Positions 9,041-20,557 of a stretch of DNA of 64,000 nt are shown here, in pieces (position 1 is the first letter of the stretch; every line of letters begins with the position of its first letter). Source of the DNA: Breviolum minutum Mf 1.05b.01 (lineage: Eukaryota; Sar; Dinophyceae; Suessiales; Symbiodiniaceae). Below the pieces are notes generated by a model that had not been told where the DNA came from, did no database searches, and saw only the letters and a list, made by a program, of their open reading frames with translations. A program made the translations under genes and the position numbers. The stretch covers positions 1 through 64,000 of the forward strand of contig DF240805.1 of assembly GCA_000507305.1 (NCBI GenBank), written 5' to 3'.

Positions 9041-12000
9041 ATCAAATGATCTGGGTGAATTTTAATCAATAGTGACTAAGTACCAAATAGAATAATATTT
9101 CAAACATGATGAGAAAACACAGAACAATATCTTTGTTGAAACACTGAATGTTTTAGTGCCTTCCTATCTGTTTAATAGAATCCCTTATCTTATATAACCA
9201 GCCACCTCATCTCAGACAACTGGGTCGCTCCGGTCAGCTGAACATCCTTCACACCAAAAGATTCCGAGCCCCCAAAAAACACATCTTTGCAAAAATTACA
9301 GTAAATCTGGGTGAAATATGGTCAATGATGATATGTTAACAACCTTGTAAACGAAACAAGATAACATGGGAACATTGAACATCCTTTTGAAGTGACGTCC
9401 TGTGACGTTTTTATACTTCACCTAGAGTACATGAACTCTGGATGGCGCAGTCCCTCAGCCAATGGTTCATTTGTTTAGATTGGTGGTTGATACTATTCTA
9501 GGCATACTCAAAATTCCCAATAGAATTCCTTCATAGGGTTTCATGGGATGGCAAACCACCAACGAAAACCCTTGAAACTCATTTACCTTTTGACTTCCGT
9601 GCCATCTACTTCGAAAAAGTTGCCAAAAGTATTGAACACCTTATACCCTATGGTAGCTTAGGTTATGGCTTGTGGTGATCCCCTAAATGTGCTGGAACTC
9701 AAAACCCTTTAGGACTCCCAAAGGCCCTTCGCACCAAGGAACTCATTGATGGCTTGATTCACAAAAGGCCCAAGGCCACCCTCAAGAATTCGCTCCACCT
9801 GCAATTTCAGAAAGGGTGTCCTTTTCTGAAATGCCAGGGTTGTTGATGGGAAAGACTTCCATTCTCTGTGAATTTGCACTGTTTCGCCTTTTTTCTCTGT
9901 CAGAAGATTCGAGGCTCTAGTCAGGCTGAACATCGCGATTCATGAGTTGATGGAGTTGGTTCATCCATCATTCCAACTCTTATTGAAATGGAATGAAACC
10001 AGAGTTGAAGGCACAATTACTTGTTGAACCCTCCCCAGAGTTGGACCTACCTTCAATACTACACTATACAATCTATACATACATATATATATATACGTAA
10101 TATACATAAATAATACATAGGTTTATGTATATAATATGTATATATATGTGTATGTTCCCAGGTTTCTGGTCCCAAACATGTCCACCCTATCCACACGCAT
10201 TTCCCTCGTAACGCCGCGCCATGTAATCTCACACCCAAATCCTCACCTCATCTGCATCCATGTTCTCAACAGCTTCAATCAACTTCTCCTGGACAAGAAG
10301 ATCACCCAGCCCACACGTTGATTTCTCAAGTTCCATGAATTTCCAGAAGTTTTCGAAGAACCTCACTGCATCTTGATTCATCATTTATAGGTGGACGATC
10401 TTAACCTACCCATGATCAATGTCACATGGGATTTTTTGAGCGCTAGTTCCCCCTGTAGGATCCGGGGCCCATGCTCTGCGATAACGAAGTCATTGCTCCC
10501 TCCCCCATCCACTGGATTCCACTGGCATATGGCACTGCACCTTTTGCTAAACAACCCCCCAAAAATCCAGGATCCTGGTATACTTGGAGCCTTTTAAACA
10601 CCAGTTCTGTCGTATCTTAAACCTTGGGGTGCCACCCCAAGGTGCCATGTTGTCATAAAATATCATGACCTTGTGACATCTTCAACCCTATCTGGTACAA
10701 GTATATGACCTGTTAGATCATCTGCTGTGAGACGACATGCGTTTCATCGAACAGTTTCCAACCGGCTATGTTTGCTTCGCCTGCTTAACTATCTCAAGTG
10801 ACCTCTAAACCAAAAAAATACGATGGACATGTTGACCCTGACTTCGGAAAATGGGGGCCCTCGACACACGCACTGAAATCTGATAAGGTGACGTTGATCC
10901 AGTACGTATGCCAATGCCCCCATGCCCCCATGCTGTTTTCATTGCGGTTAACACCAAATGAAAACAAACAGGGATCTGCGAGTCCATGGGTTTGATATTG
11001 CTGGTGCGATTTGCCGGGGATAAGGGATTGTAGCATCTAGGCGTAACTTCCCCTGCTTCACTGTAGGCAGAAAGCAACGGTCCCTTTGACGAGACACACT
11101 TTTCCTTGGAAAAAGCTCTCTCTCTCTCTATATGTATATATTAAAGAAACAAATATATATATATATAAATATATTATAAATAAATATACATACAGAACTT
11201 GTACATCAAGACACCTTCTAGGTTGTGGTTTCAACTTATCTGAAAATAAAAACAAATGAGCCTCCCCAAATTTCAGGTTAAAAACTCAAAAGCAGTCAAA
11301 AGCACCCAACGCATCCTTTATTTTCGTTCAATCTCCTTAGGTTCGTAGAAACAAACAAAAAATACAAACAGTACATCCTGCCTCGTTCATCATCTCCTCT
11401 CCCCTTCGGTTTTTGGGCGCCTGGGTCACTTCCTCCTCGTCGTCATCGAAATGGAGGCAGGCGTTTCCCATCGAAGCTCGCCCAACCAACGGGCCGACCG
11501 GGCTAGCAGCTAGCAATCCGTATTGGATTGAGGAACTTGAGCCACTTCAACCTTTGAAAAAAACATAAAACGCCCCAGAAATCTAAGATAGATATGGCCA
11601 TGTAAAAAAAAGGAGTCACCTTTTCCAAACCATCATTTCTGGGGATCCATGTGAGTTTCTGGGGATGTATGTAAATAGGAAGCCTGGACGTCCAAGATCA
11701 AACAAAGAATTGGTCGTTGGGAAGCTCCACATAAAGGACTCCTTGCTACCAAGGAATCCGAAGTTTGGTAAAACTGGACTTCCTGGGGGAACAATGATAT
11801 TACAGCACGAGGAATTATGAGGATAGATACGTACATATATATGCCAGGGTGCCAACCAGGAAAATGAAGCTTGATAAAGATCAAATACTCAAATTGCTAA
11901 AAAAAACTAAAACATGAAATCATCCTAGTGGTCACTGCTGGAAAGGAGATACTTCAAAATCGGCTTTCCAGCATCATGCAGTGTTTTCGAACAACAGAAC

Positions 12001-12225
12001 AACTCATCGATTCTTTATGGTGCGATTTGTAAGAGTCCAGGAGTTATCGGACCAAATCAACCTTTGGAAAGTGTATGCGCTTCCTGATAGAAAAAGTACA
12101 AATCCGTCAAGCCTCTTTGATGTATGGGTGACTTGAATTATGACATGTCATATATGTCACACCGTGTCTTAAAGACATCTGGATTTTGCCTGAAATCACA
12201 GAGATTTCCATCTTTTTTGGGTTCT
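9041..12225. other. Long interval with microsatellites, no firm gene
   Basis: Mostly AT-rich sequence. A possible minus-strand exon at about 9809-9715 reads VERILEGGLGPFVNQAINEF after an AAATTGCAG acceptor, but has no partner. An AT microsatellite lies at about 10080-10150 and a CT run plus AT repeat at about 11116-11185. Near 11620-11660 TTTCTGGGGAT occurs twice, probably a degraded hairpin element. Nothing else is supportable. Confidence 0.5.
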
Positions 12226-13127
12226 TCATGACTTGTTTTCATGTGATTCATCCAATGTTGTCCATGTCAATGGCATCATGGGCACAATCAACCCACAGAT
12301 GTACGGATCAGAAGCTGGTAATGGCCAACCTATCTGAGATGAATTCTGACATATTCACCCTGGAAAAGTATGCAAATTATTAGTTTCTTTACGGTTTGCC
12401 AGAAAATATTCCCCTTTCATCTCCGTATTATAAAAAAATATTCTCAGTGTCATCCGTGTGACCGGACCATTCCGAGAATAAGACCATCCTGGTACCCTTC
12501 AAAAAAAACCAGAAACTTAAACTTACGCTTGTTGCAGATCTGGCATCTCTCCATGCCAACATTTCCGCAGGATCAACTTCACAAATGATCCGGTTTTCTT
12601 CCGCCTCGATTTTCCGAAAGCTCTGAAACACCGGTTCGCTAACTTTGGGAAGATATTTGCTTAGCTACTTGTGGAGTTGCCTTTTTTTGAACATTTGTTT
12701 GCTTTTTTAAAAGCATCTGACAGGCTGGGTTATCCCCCAAATGTTTCCATGTTGGTTTAAGGATCATTAGATGGAGTCTGCAAAGCACAGCTACGACAAT
12801 TTAGTAATTCCCAAACTCATTTCACTAATATCGCTACCTCCCGAGGCAAATTCAAATGATCTCCCATAAGAGTCCATGTCCAGTTTCTTTTGATCAAACT
12901 TGCGTGATGGACCCTGTATATATTCATGACAGTAGCTTGTAGCTTCTATAATCTTATTACCATCCCTTAGCGTTCACACTAAAATGTTGTCTGCCATTAT
13001 CAAAAACTGATGATCTGCTGCTCCCCCCATGTTGCATGTGTGGGTGATGTTTCAGCGATCTGGATAGCCCCAACACTCTCCATATACCCAGCTACCCATC
13101 TTGAATTATCATTGGAGTTTTCTGGCT
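12226..13127 (-). CDS. Unidentified spliced gene, C-terminal exons
   Basis: Three exons join in phase: 12913-12838 (phase 0 to 1), 12642-12527 (phase 1 to 0) and 12333-12226 with stop TGA. Donors are GTAGCG and GTAAGT; acceptors are ACAG, AAAG and CTCAG. The joined protein includes GPSRKFDQKKLDMDSYGRSF, IEAEENRIICEVDPAEMLAW and IGWPLPASDPYICGLIVPMM, ending DESHENKS. A further strong frame, 13127 to about 12990 (RWVAGYMESVGAIQIAETSP), probably belongs upstream, and an open stretch at 13522-13408 before a GTAAGG donor may be another exon. No family is recognised. The C-terminal proline/hydrophobic region does not look like a full membrane span. Confidence 0.5.
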
Positions 13128-14585
13128 CTGAGAGCAAAAAAGGGCTTGGTAGCATAGTTCACCAAAAAGCCAAAGCAATACATGCGTGGTAGATAATGCG
13201 TCCAAAGTGCCAATTTTGTGCTTATATCATGTCCTCATAATATATATAACTATATATATATACTACCTTATATACTACCTTTCAAAGCGAAGTATGACTC
13301 ATGACCCAAGCTTTGTAAAGGGAAGCATTCATCTATTTTCGACATCCCATTTTCCTCTCAAAATGACGCGTGCGAGAGGTGGAACGGTGGGGACAACCAA
13401 TCCTTACCCGTTATACTGCCTGGCCTCGGCCTCGCAAGGTGCGCCCTTTGCTGTTTGGATCCACGAGTCGTTTTTGTGTGCATCCATGACCGTTCCGAGC
13501 TTTGGGTCTTTCGTGCTGCTTCCTGGACATTTTTGAGGTGGACATTTTGGTAAAAAGACAAATCCGGTTAAACAATGTTAAACAGGCATTTGAACCGCAG
13601 TTCAGTTGAAATATGTTAAGATAGCCTACATATTCCCCCCAATCAATTCCATATTGAATCCCCCAGCATTCTTCCATGTTGTTTTCAAAAAAGGCACCGG
13701 TATAGGAACCTTTTTTCGCATATCATGGCAGCTTCTCCCTGATGATAGAAATGAATCGATATTGACCCTTCCTTCCATTCCCGAGGACCAGCTAGAATGA
13801 ATCAACCTGCAACTAAAACATATCAATACGTCAACCCCCCCGGAGAAAGAACATGGGATCTGACAATCACCCTTTGGAAAAGGAAACGCACCTTTCCATG
13901 TTTTTTTTTTTTGGGTTCCGTTTTAGTTTTCCCGGGTGTACCGTCTTTCGAACCAATTTCATGGCAGAATTTATCTCTTCAAACTTCATGGCTCAAAAGT
14001 GTTGACACTAAAAATGTATGATTGGAATGCTAAAAGTAACCTTTCGATTTGGGGGGGGTCATTTATGGTCATTTTGTTACCGGAGTTTTGAATGCAATCC
14101 CACACCTGGAGTTTCGTTCACATGACTTGCCTTCTCCAGACATTGTTTCAAAGATTCCATGGAGATCTGTCTGTGCATGGAGCTGCCACAACAAGTTTGA
14201 CCATTTCTGGCACGCCCCACCCCTCCCAAACTTGTTGCACTTGTTGCTAAACTCATCAAGCTGGACATGCTCATCAATTTGCTCATCACAATACAAACTG
14301 TGACTATTGGAGATTCGAAAATCGGGTTTCAAAGTTGCACAAACTGAGGGGTTTGGATTGGTTCTATGGAGTTGGGGGCAAAAGCCTTGTTTCTTGGAAC
14401 CTGTTTCCAACTAGCTGTAGCTCCCCTTTTTTAGCGGGAAAATGACCCCGCCAACCCCTCCAAGTCGCTCCGTTGATCCCCTCCTGCATCGGTCACTAAG
14501 TTGGTACCCAAACTACCGCACTGAGGCCCTGGAGGGCAGGTAAAGCAGCGCAGGGATGATGCTCATGCTGTCCAGTTTTATCCTT

Positions 14586-14702
14586 CCTCACATAATCATG
14601 GTTCAGTGGAAAATGGGGTCCCTCCAATATTCGTCACCTTTCAAATGCAGCTATTTTCCACTTCCATAATCATTTAAGGTAGCTTTCCACTTCCATAGGA
14701 GA
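14586..14702 (+). mobile_element. Inverted-repeat element, ATCATGGTTCAGTGGAAA family, copy 1
   Basis: Left end ATAATCATGGTTCAGTGGAA and right part TTTTCCACTTCCATAATCAT are inverted copies. The right end is repeated once more (CTTTCCACTTCCATAGGAG). Related copies are at 15284 and 63817. Confidence 0.6.
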
Positions 14703-15283
14703 AAGGTTAAAACTCACTGAACCGTACTGAACCGCAGTAACCTGGTGGTGAGCTGTGGTACTAGCCTCGAACCACCTCATCCTTGGTCGGCGTTAGCGTT
14801 GGTGTTTGCGAGGCTCTCAACCACGCAGTGTATCCTGGGAGGAACACCATCACGGTTTTCTTAAAAAAAAAACATCAGGCAAAGGCAACAATGTTGAAAA
14901 AAACATGTCATGATAAAAACATCCATATCATAATTCTTCATAATTCTTCATACTTTTACACTTTCTACTTGTGGATGCTTGTGGGGTGTTTTTCGTTCTT
15001 AGTAATGTCCTTAGATAATTTGGGGAAGACCATATCAACTGGTTGACCAACTTTTGGCCCATCAACAGTAGCAAAGAATCAACAGGTGCCTCTGCCTCTG
15101 CGCTCGCTTTGCTCACCAGGCCTCAGCGTACTTGACTCAAAATCTGGAAAGATGCAACGCCTTGGATCCTTCACATCCCAAGTGGTGCAGGTCGTTAGCA
15201 ACAGTCTCCTGAGCCATCCAAGTTGGATCTATAAGGTTGGAAGGGATATCTATCAATCCATAAATTCTAGGTACTCTTTCTGC

Positions 15284-15381
15284 CATAATCACGGAATATC
15301 GTGGCAGTGGAAACATGGCTGTATTTGAAAGGCATCTACTAGTGGAGACATGCCATTTTTCACTGAACCATGATTATGGGA
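15284..15381 (-). mobile_element. Inverted-repeat element, ATCATGGTTCAGTGGAAA family, copy 2 (inverted)
   Basis: Right end CACTGAACCATGATTATGGG is the reverse of the left end of the copy at 14586, so this copy is in opposite orientation. The left end is more diverged (ATAATCACGG…GGCAGTGGAAA). Confidence 0.55.
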
Positions 15382-16086
15382 GGAAGGGACGGTAAGGCGG
15401 TAAGGTTGATCATATCCCAAGCTCCAACTGTCTTCTTGAAACGTCAGGGTACTTTGGAGACGATTCTTAAAATCACCACACCACCAAGCTGTTGAAAATC
15501 GGTGCATATGATTGTATCTGATTGTACTGCCTTGAAATTTACCGAGGAAATGTCACAGCTAGAAGCAATACCATTCACTAATTCCAGTGGATATGGGGGG
15601 TCTGACAATTGTCCAGTAGGGAAATTCCTCATATTGGAACCGCCCCTTTCACTTCGGAATCTCTTATCGTCTGCTGAGGCTTCTCACATAGACTGCGGAG
15701 GTGGTGCTTCACCTTTGATGCGAGGTGATGCATGGAAGAGAGCTAGTCCAATTGTTTACACGTTGGGTAGTATGCAAGTTTGAAACATGTATATAAATCA
15801 TAATGTGTTTTGATTTCTATTGCTTGTACAATAATGGGGCATGCTAGATCATTTACTAAGATCTATTACTCAAACTACACTCAGCAATACAATGGATTCC
15901 CATGTCAATGGCGACTTCAATCCCCCTCACAGATTGAAATAACCTCAGATGCAATTGTACCAACCTCGTACATGAGCAGGGCTCAGGTCGCTATGGTTTT
16001 TCCAAGTTTTTTTTTGAAGAGTTCACTGTTACTGACCTTGAAGGTTACACTGTTACTGGGTGAGGGAATATCCAGATGTAGATCTT

Positions 16087-16110
16087 TATATATATATATA
16101 TATATACATA
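16087..16110. repeat. AT microsatellite
   Basis: An alternating AT run of about 24 bases, a simple sequence repeat with no sign of function. Confidence 0.8.
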
Positions 16111-16604
16111 AATATGGTCCACCCCCCCAACATCTACCTATCTCTATTTTTTAACGGTATTTTCAGTATAAAATGCTTATTTTGCATCAGCGAAAAACGA
16201 TTTGTTTTTGTTGACTTCCTTTTAGGTACTACACTCAAAAACATTCAAAAACACAGTGTTTTTTACATGTTTTCTTGTACATGTATTTGAAAACTGTAAA
16301 AAACCTTCAGTTTNAATTCTACGAAATTCCAAAAAAAAACCTCGAGTTTTCCAAAATTCCAAAATTTTCAAAACTATGCTTATCTCTCCAAATATTTTTG
16401 GAATTTTGGAAAACTCGATGTTTTATGGCAATTTTTCATGTGGACGGATGGCTGTATATTTGATTGAAAACATTTTGGAAGCCATTTGCAGTAATGGGTT
16501 TTTAACGCAGCGTGCCGTCGCAACTCTACGGATGGCGAACAAACGCAAGTAATCGTTGCCACTCCGGCTTCGCCGGGGGTGGTCCAATTTTTTGCTGCTT
16601 GCCT

Positions 16605-17345
16605 TCAGATGACAACTTCCACAACCCATCCGCGCACGAAGTCAGAGCTGTGTATCTCCACAAAGGGGCTTAGGTTGCATCCCCATGAATTCTGGCAAAC
16701 CAAATTGCCATCGCATTGATTCCAATGAATGGCGCTCATTGAATGGTTGCTTCTGTCTTCTGGTGGTCCGATACTTGCGACTACCACCGCACAGCGAAAG
16801 CCGGCGAACGCATGAACCATGTCACAGAAATGCTTCCAGTTCCCAGCAGGATGCAAAATGAGTGAGATTGAATGGATGGCAGTAGGCCACTGGTGCCGAA
16901 ACTCACCAATAAAGCCTGCGCATTCATCAGGCCACATGGCCTTCGGAGGAATGGAATTGTTGTGCCATTTGTCTAGCAAAGTCTCGTCGCTGAGAAGCAG
17001 TCCGTATTTGCATTGCAATGAATGAGCCGCGCAAGTTGCCAAAGCGAATTCACTACACAAACCGAACTTTCCTTGGTCCAACACACTCATTCGCTGATGC
17101 TTGGAAGGCACGCTGTCATGGATCTTGTGGGTAGGGGTCTTCTCTGAAGACTGTACGACTGGGACCTGACCACATTTCTTCACTATGGCTGTTTCCACCA
17201 TGCTTTTCAAATTTGGTACATGGCTCAACCGGCTTAGAAATAAGGCTTGTTGGTCAGAAGTCAAAGTTGCAGCCACACGAGCTATTGCTGACCACCCTGT
17301 AAGTGAAAAGGAACAGTGCCAAATGGCTACAGGAAAACATGACAA
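16605..17345 (-). CDS. Papain-like cysteine peptidase (family C1-like domain)
   Basis: A 246-codon minus-strand frame. Residues 89-98 read LDQGKFGLCS, matching the papain active-site Cys motif (Cys97); NHSMSAIHWN gives the catalytic His (His201), and CQNSWG the Asn (Asn219) in the NSWG signature. These are the three papain catalytic residues in the right order, at about 105 and 18 residues spacing. The protein ends GWVVEVVI. No signal peptide is visible at ATG 17345. A good acceptor (TTTTCACTTACAG|) near 17299 suggests the true exon begins there, after a 5' exon that may be the coiled-coil frame at 17425-17685. C1-like domains of this compact kind are, as I recall, common in dinoflagellate genomes. 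Substrate unknown. Confidence 0.7.
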   Translation of the reverse strand: MSCFPVAIWHCSFSLTGWSAIARVAATLTSDQQALFLSRLSHVPNLKSMVETAIVKKCGQVPVVQSSEKTPTHKIHDSVPSKHQRMSVLDQGKFGLCSEFALATCAAHSLQCKYGLLLSDETLLDKWHNNSIPPKAMWPDECAGFIGEFRHQWPTAIHSISLILHPAGNWKHFCDMVHAFAGFRCAVVVASIGPPEDRSNHSMSAIHWNQCDGNLVCQNSWGCNLSPFVEIHSSDFVRGWVVEVVI

Positions 17346-17424
17346 AGACCGTTGCGAGATGGCATTGATGCTATTGATGAGGCGTTTGCAACTGAGGGTG
17401 AACCCACAATGAAATTTGAGCCTT

Positions 17425-17685
17425 TCAACAACTTAGTTCTCTAAGCGTACAAATTATTTTTGGGTTTTTGACGTGGTGTGTGGAAACCGTGACCCTGCCT
17501 CGCATCTCTTTCTGCTTCTTCGCTAGGTGCTTGAGCCCCTTGCGGCTTGCTTTTTGCCGCTGCCTTTCTTCCTGTTCGTCAGCGAGACGGCACGTCTCTT
17601 CTAGCCAGGACAGGATTTCCGCCTCGTCGGCGCGACGTTGGCGGTGTTGCCGTTCCAGAAGGTCCCGCTCCTTCTGGGACTCCAT
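17425..17685 (-). CDS. Charged coiled-coil frame, possible 5' exon of the C1 peptidase gene
   Basis: An 86-codon frame, starting MESQKERDLLERQHRQRRAD and continuing with EEERQRQKASRKGLKHLAKK-type sequence. It is almost entirely charged and helical, and GC-richer than its flanks. It ends in less protein-like sequence, so a splice donor probably lies within it (around 17500). It stands directly upstream of the peptidase frame on the same strand. No family can be named. Confidence 0.35.
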   Translation of the reverse strand: MESQKERDLLERQHRQRRADEAEILSWLEETCRLADEQEERQRQKASRKGLKHLAKKQKEMRGRVTVSTHHVKNPKIICTLRELSC

Positions 17686-17769
17686 TCTGCGGAAACTTTT
17701 CGTTGGAGCTGAAATGGCTGCAGATGCAGCTGCGTTAAACGTTCCTGTGAGCTTTTACAACCACAATGA

Positions 17770-17883
17770 CACCTGTCTGCAACCGTTCTAGAAAAGTACT
17801 TGTGTTTTCAGTAGTCGAGTTTGTCACACCTGTTTGCAACACTTCTAGAAAAGTACTTGTGTTTTCAGTAGTCAACGAGTTCA
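17770..17883 (+). repeat. 57-bp tandem duplication
   Basis: Two copies in tandem, 17770-17826 and 17827-17883, share TTCTAGAAAAGTACTTGTG and TTTTCAGTAGTC with few differences. No coding or structural role is evident. Confidence 0.75.
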
Positions 17884-17917
17884 TGTCAGACATCAAAAAG
17901 GTAGATCTTGGGGGGGG

Positions 17918-17924
17918 GGGGGCA

Positions 17925-17958
<34 letters not shown>

Positions 17959-17959
17959 N
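17918..17959. repeat. Poly-G and AT microsatellite ending at an ambiguous base
   Basis: A run of G bases followed by about 17 AT dinucleotides ends at an N at 17959. The N suggests an assembly break or collapsed repeat, so the junction with the GC-rich block to the right should be treated with caution. Confidence 0.8.
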
Positions 17960-17960
17960 C

Positions 17961-18600
17961 CTTCGACAGCCAAAAACAGCCTAGATCGCTCCGCTAGGCT
18001 GATTTTGCATTTCTTGCCCGCTCATGTCCCGCATGCGTGGGGCCGTTAGTGTTTTTGGACGTGGCCGGCGTGACTATGGCCATTTCCATGGCCGGCTGCT
18101 GCTGCGGAGGCCGCTGCCCCCTTCGACGGCCAAAAACAGCCTAGATCGCTCAGCTAGGCTGATTTTGCACTTTGGGCCCCCGCCATGTCTCACGTGCATG
18201 CCTCGGCCGGCGTGTCTGGGTATAGGAGCCGCCCCTTCATGGAGGACCAGCTGCCGCCTGGGAGAGGCGTTGTCATAGCCAAGCGCTGATTCTCAGATGC
18301 AAAAGGTAAGGGGTTCGAACCCTGCCCCTGCCAGTCATCGCGCCGCAGCCGGCCAGAGAAGTAGCCATATAGCCAAGCCAGCTACGCGGCGTAGCGGCTT
18401 CCGCAGCAGCAGCCAGCCATGTAAATGGCCATAGCCAAGCCAACTACGCCCAAAACACCAACGAAGATCTATGCCGGACATGGGCGGGGCAAGCGAAGCA
18501 AACACCTAGTTGAGCGACCTAGCCTTTTGGTCTGGGAGGGGTAGCGGTGTGGGCAGAGACAGCCGGCCATGGAGCTGGCCATATCCAAGCTGCAGGTCAA
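17961..18600. repeat. GC-rich repeat block with conserved hairpin units and pol III-like boxes
   Basis: A unit with GCCAAAAACAGCCTAG and CTAGGCTGATTTTGCA occurs at 17961-18009 and 18121-18169, 160 bp apart, with similar GC-rich sequence after each. A diverged inverted copy lies at about 18508-18537. Each unit holds a perfect 7-bp stem (AGCCTAG/CTAGGCT) with a nine-base loop. Between them TAGCCAAGCG (18276-18285) resembles a tRNA A box and GGTTCGAACCC (18312-18322) is a full B box. Repeated GGCCAT/ATGGCC motifs also occur. It may be a cluster of tRNA-derived SINEs; this is inference. Confidence 0.5.
18258..18333 (+). promoter_or_regulatory. tRNA-like internal pol III promoter boxes (not a clean tRNA)
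   Basis: An A-box-like TAGCCAAGCG and a B box GGTTCGAACCC are 36 bases apart start to start, shorter than the ~44 of a standard tRNA. The T arm can form but no matching 5' acceptor strand (GCAGGGG) is present. So it is better seen as a tRNA-derived element than a gene. Confidence 0.4.
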
Positions 18601-19539
18601 AAATCATATCAGAGTCGTGGCCATGAGAGCGCGAGCCTTCTACAATGTGAGGGTGGATCGATAACACTATTTGGTGCATAGAATGAAACGATACTGTAAG
18701 TGAACCTAAGTACAAGTAAGCACTCACACCGTGGATAATGCAATAACTACACTTGCAATGTTTTGCAGCACCTTGTATACCTGGGAGTCAATGGGGCGGA
18801 CAGGAATTGCATCAGGGGTGATACACTATGGCTTAATTTCAATTTAAGGTCGTTATTTTCCAGTGACCTCGGGTGACCTCGCGATAAATCATACAGATAT
18901 ATATTTATTCACCTCTTTCAGTCTTGACATGTTCAGGACGCAATTCGGTTGAGCTTGCAACTGGAAGTTGAATGTATTCCAATTCGTGTTTGGAGGGCGC
19001 AAATGGATGAAGGCCACAAGCTACTCAAGCAAATTATCGAGCTTCTTTGTTGATAGCTACAACCACCCCGGAAAAGAACATCATAGTGACCATTCGATCA
19101 TTACTGACTATCCCTCCAAAATCAGGCAACCAAAAAAATCGATTACTGTAGGCGAACAAACACGTTTCAAAAAAAACCATGGATCTTGGCAATTTATATT
19201 TATATACCATATTTCGGTACAACAGGTTTCCTGATTTGTGGATCTTGGCAATTTATATTGCACCCTATTTTCACCATCCACAAATTGCCAAGTGCGACAT
19301 CAGGCCATGTTGGGGAGAACATCCCATTCTGAGCATCAAACCCACGAAGCCTGCCGTGTTTGACCTGGAAGCGGCTTCAATGGAAAACAGGAGCTGTTGA
19401 AGATGGGCATTTTGATGCATTTTGAACGCATTTTGTACATCAGGTATGACCCGACCTCCAAAAAATATAAGTTATATTACCAGGATATGAAAGAGTTACA
19501 AAGTTATCAAACAGTTGAAATTCACCCAAGTTAAACAAC
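18601..19539. other. Interval with a short direct repeat
   Basis: A 20-base sequence (GGATCTTGGCAATTTATATT) occurs at 19181-19200 and 19240-19259, and a partial inverted form (ATCCACAAATTGCCAAG) at about 19278-19294. No gene found. Confidence 0.5.
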
Positions 19540-19693
19540 CTTGACTATAGTTCACATAAGCAAAAAGGTGATGTCCTTCCTTTGTTTCACAATGATGATC
19601 ATGATCAGCTTCAAGACCATAAAGTTCTTGCAGAGTTGAAAAAAAATCCACTTGGGGGGGACCGGAGCCAGCACTAAATGGCAATCTAGGGAC
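19540..19693 (-). CDS. Probable exon, unidentified gene
   Basis: 51 open codons run between acceptor TTTCAG| and donor |GTTGTT (phase 0 to 1). The peptide includes VPRLPFSAGSGPPQVDFFST, LQELYGLEADHDHHCETKEG and HLFAYVNYSQ. A second possible exon, about 19822-19774 (HVKCSETSLLDAAS) with a GTACCA donor, is upstream, but its phase does not fit directly. Family unknown. Confidence 0.35.
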
Positions 19694-20463
19694 CTGAAAG
19701 CCTGGGGAAAACAACCCGGCAAATGAAGTTGATTTGTTGGATTTGTGGACCCATCAAACAGTATGGTACCTGATGCCGCATCCAATAAACTTGTTTCGCT
19801 GCATTTTACGTGACCTGGCGATAACAACGACATCATTATGGATGGCCAACTGTAGCAACAAGAACAGTACAACCGCGAACTCAAACAAGGCACCAACAAA
19901 TTCAGATTTTTAAATCCAATTGAACTCCAACAAAAAGCCTCTTCCATCATCAAATACTTGTGGCAGGATTCTCACTGACTTTGGCACCTGGTTTGATGAC
20001 TACACGAAGCAATGTTGTTATTACAACTGCTCAGGCCGCAATTTGGTGGAAGGTTCACAGGACTTCTGGTGTAAACTAAAGGCCGTAGAACTTCATCTAA
20101 AAGCATACAAGTTAAGTAAGGCAGGCCCCCCCATTGCACACTCAATCCCAGAAATCATCGCCTTATCTGTGTATGTATATCAATATCCCAATATATATAA
20201 TTATATTATACATATATCTGATCCTAATCCATCCCACATCCAAACGAAATTCCACCAGGGCTCCCTTTCATCCACTTCTTTTTCAAAAATGCATGTAGGA
20301 AATCTAGTACTTCGCTCCTGAAATCCCCTATCATTGTTCAAGCACCCATCTTATTCTCAATCCCTCCCAAACACAAGACACAAAAAGCCAGTTCTGCTTC
20401 ACCTCAGGCGTGTATTTTCATTGCTAATTCACTATATCACTCAAGTGTTTCAATGGATTGCTG

Positions 20464-20557
20464 CTTGGTGGTTGAACCAACCCATCTGAAAAATATTAGT
20501 CAAAATGGAGATCTTCCCCAAATAGGGGTGAAAATAAAAAACATTGAAACCACCTAG
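20464..20557 (+). mobile_element. CTAG-type introner-like element, copy 1
   Basis: Left end TTGGTGGTTGAACCAACCC (first bases changed), right end ATTGAAACCACCTAG, interior GAAAAATATTAGTCAAAATG. Same orientation as all other copies. Its minus-strand start CTAG|GTGG follows a protein-like stretch. Confidence 0.8.

Larger units (their letters stand above)
13128..16604. other. Interval with inverted-repeat elements and microsatellite
   Basis: Apart from the possible exon near 13408-13522 noted with the preceding gene, this stretch holds two copies of an inverted-repeat element (14586-14702 and 15284-15381), an AT microsatellite at about 16087-16110 and one ambiguous base at 16314. A frame at 14069-14289 (minus) has a weak EF-hand-like pattern (DEQIDEHVQLDEF) that I do not consider sufficient. 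Confidence 0.5.

Noticed and set aside
14069-14289. EF-hand-like pattern DEQIDEHVQLDEF on the minus strand
   Set aside because: The loop lacks the usual Gly at position 6 and the flanking helices are not convincing.
17310-17330. A genuine spliced-leader RNA gene
   Set aside because: Only a 16-base imperfect match, with no donor GT, Sm site or downstream structure.
18258-18333. A functional tRNA gene
   Set aside because: Box spacing is too short and no acceptor stem can form.
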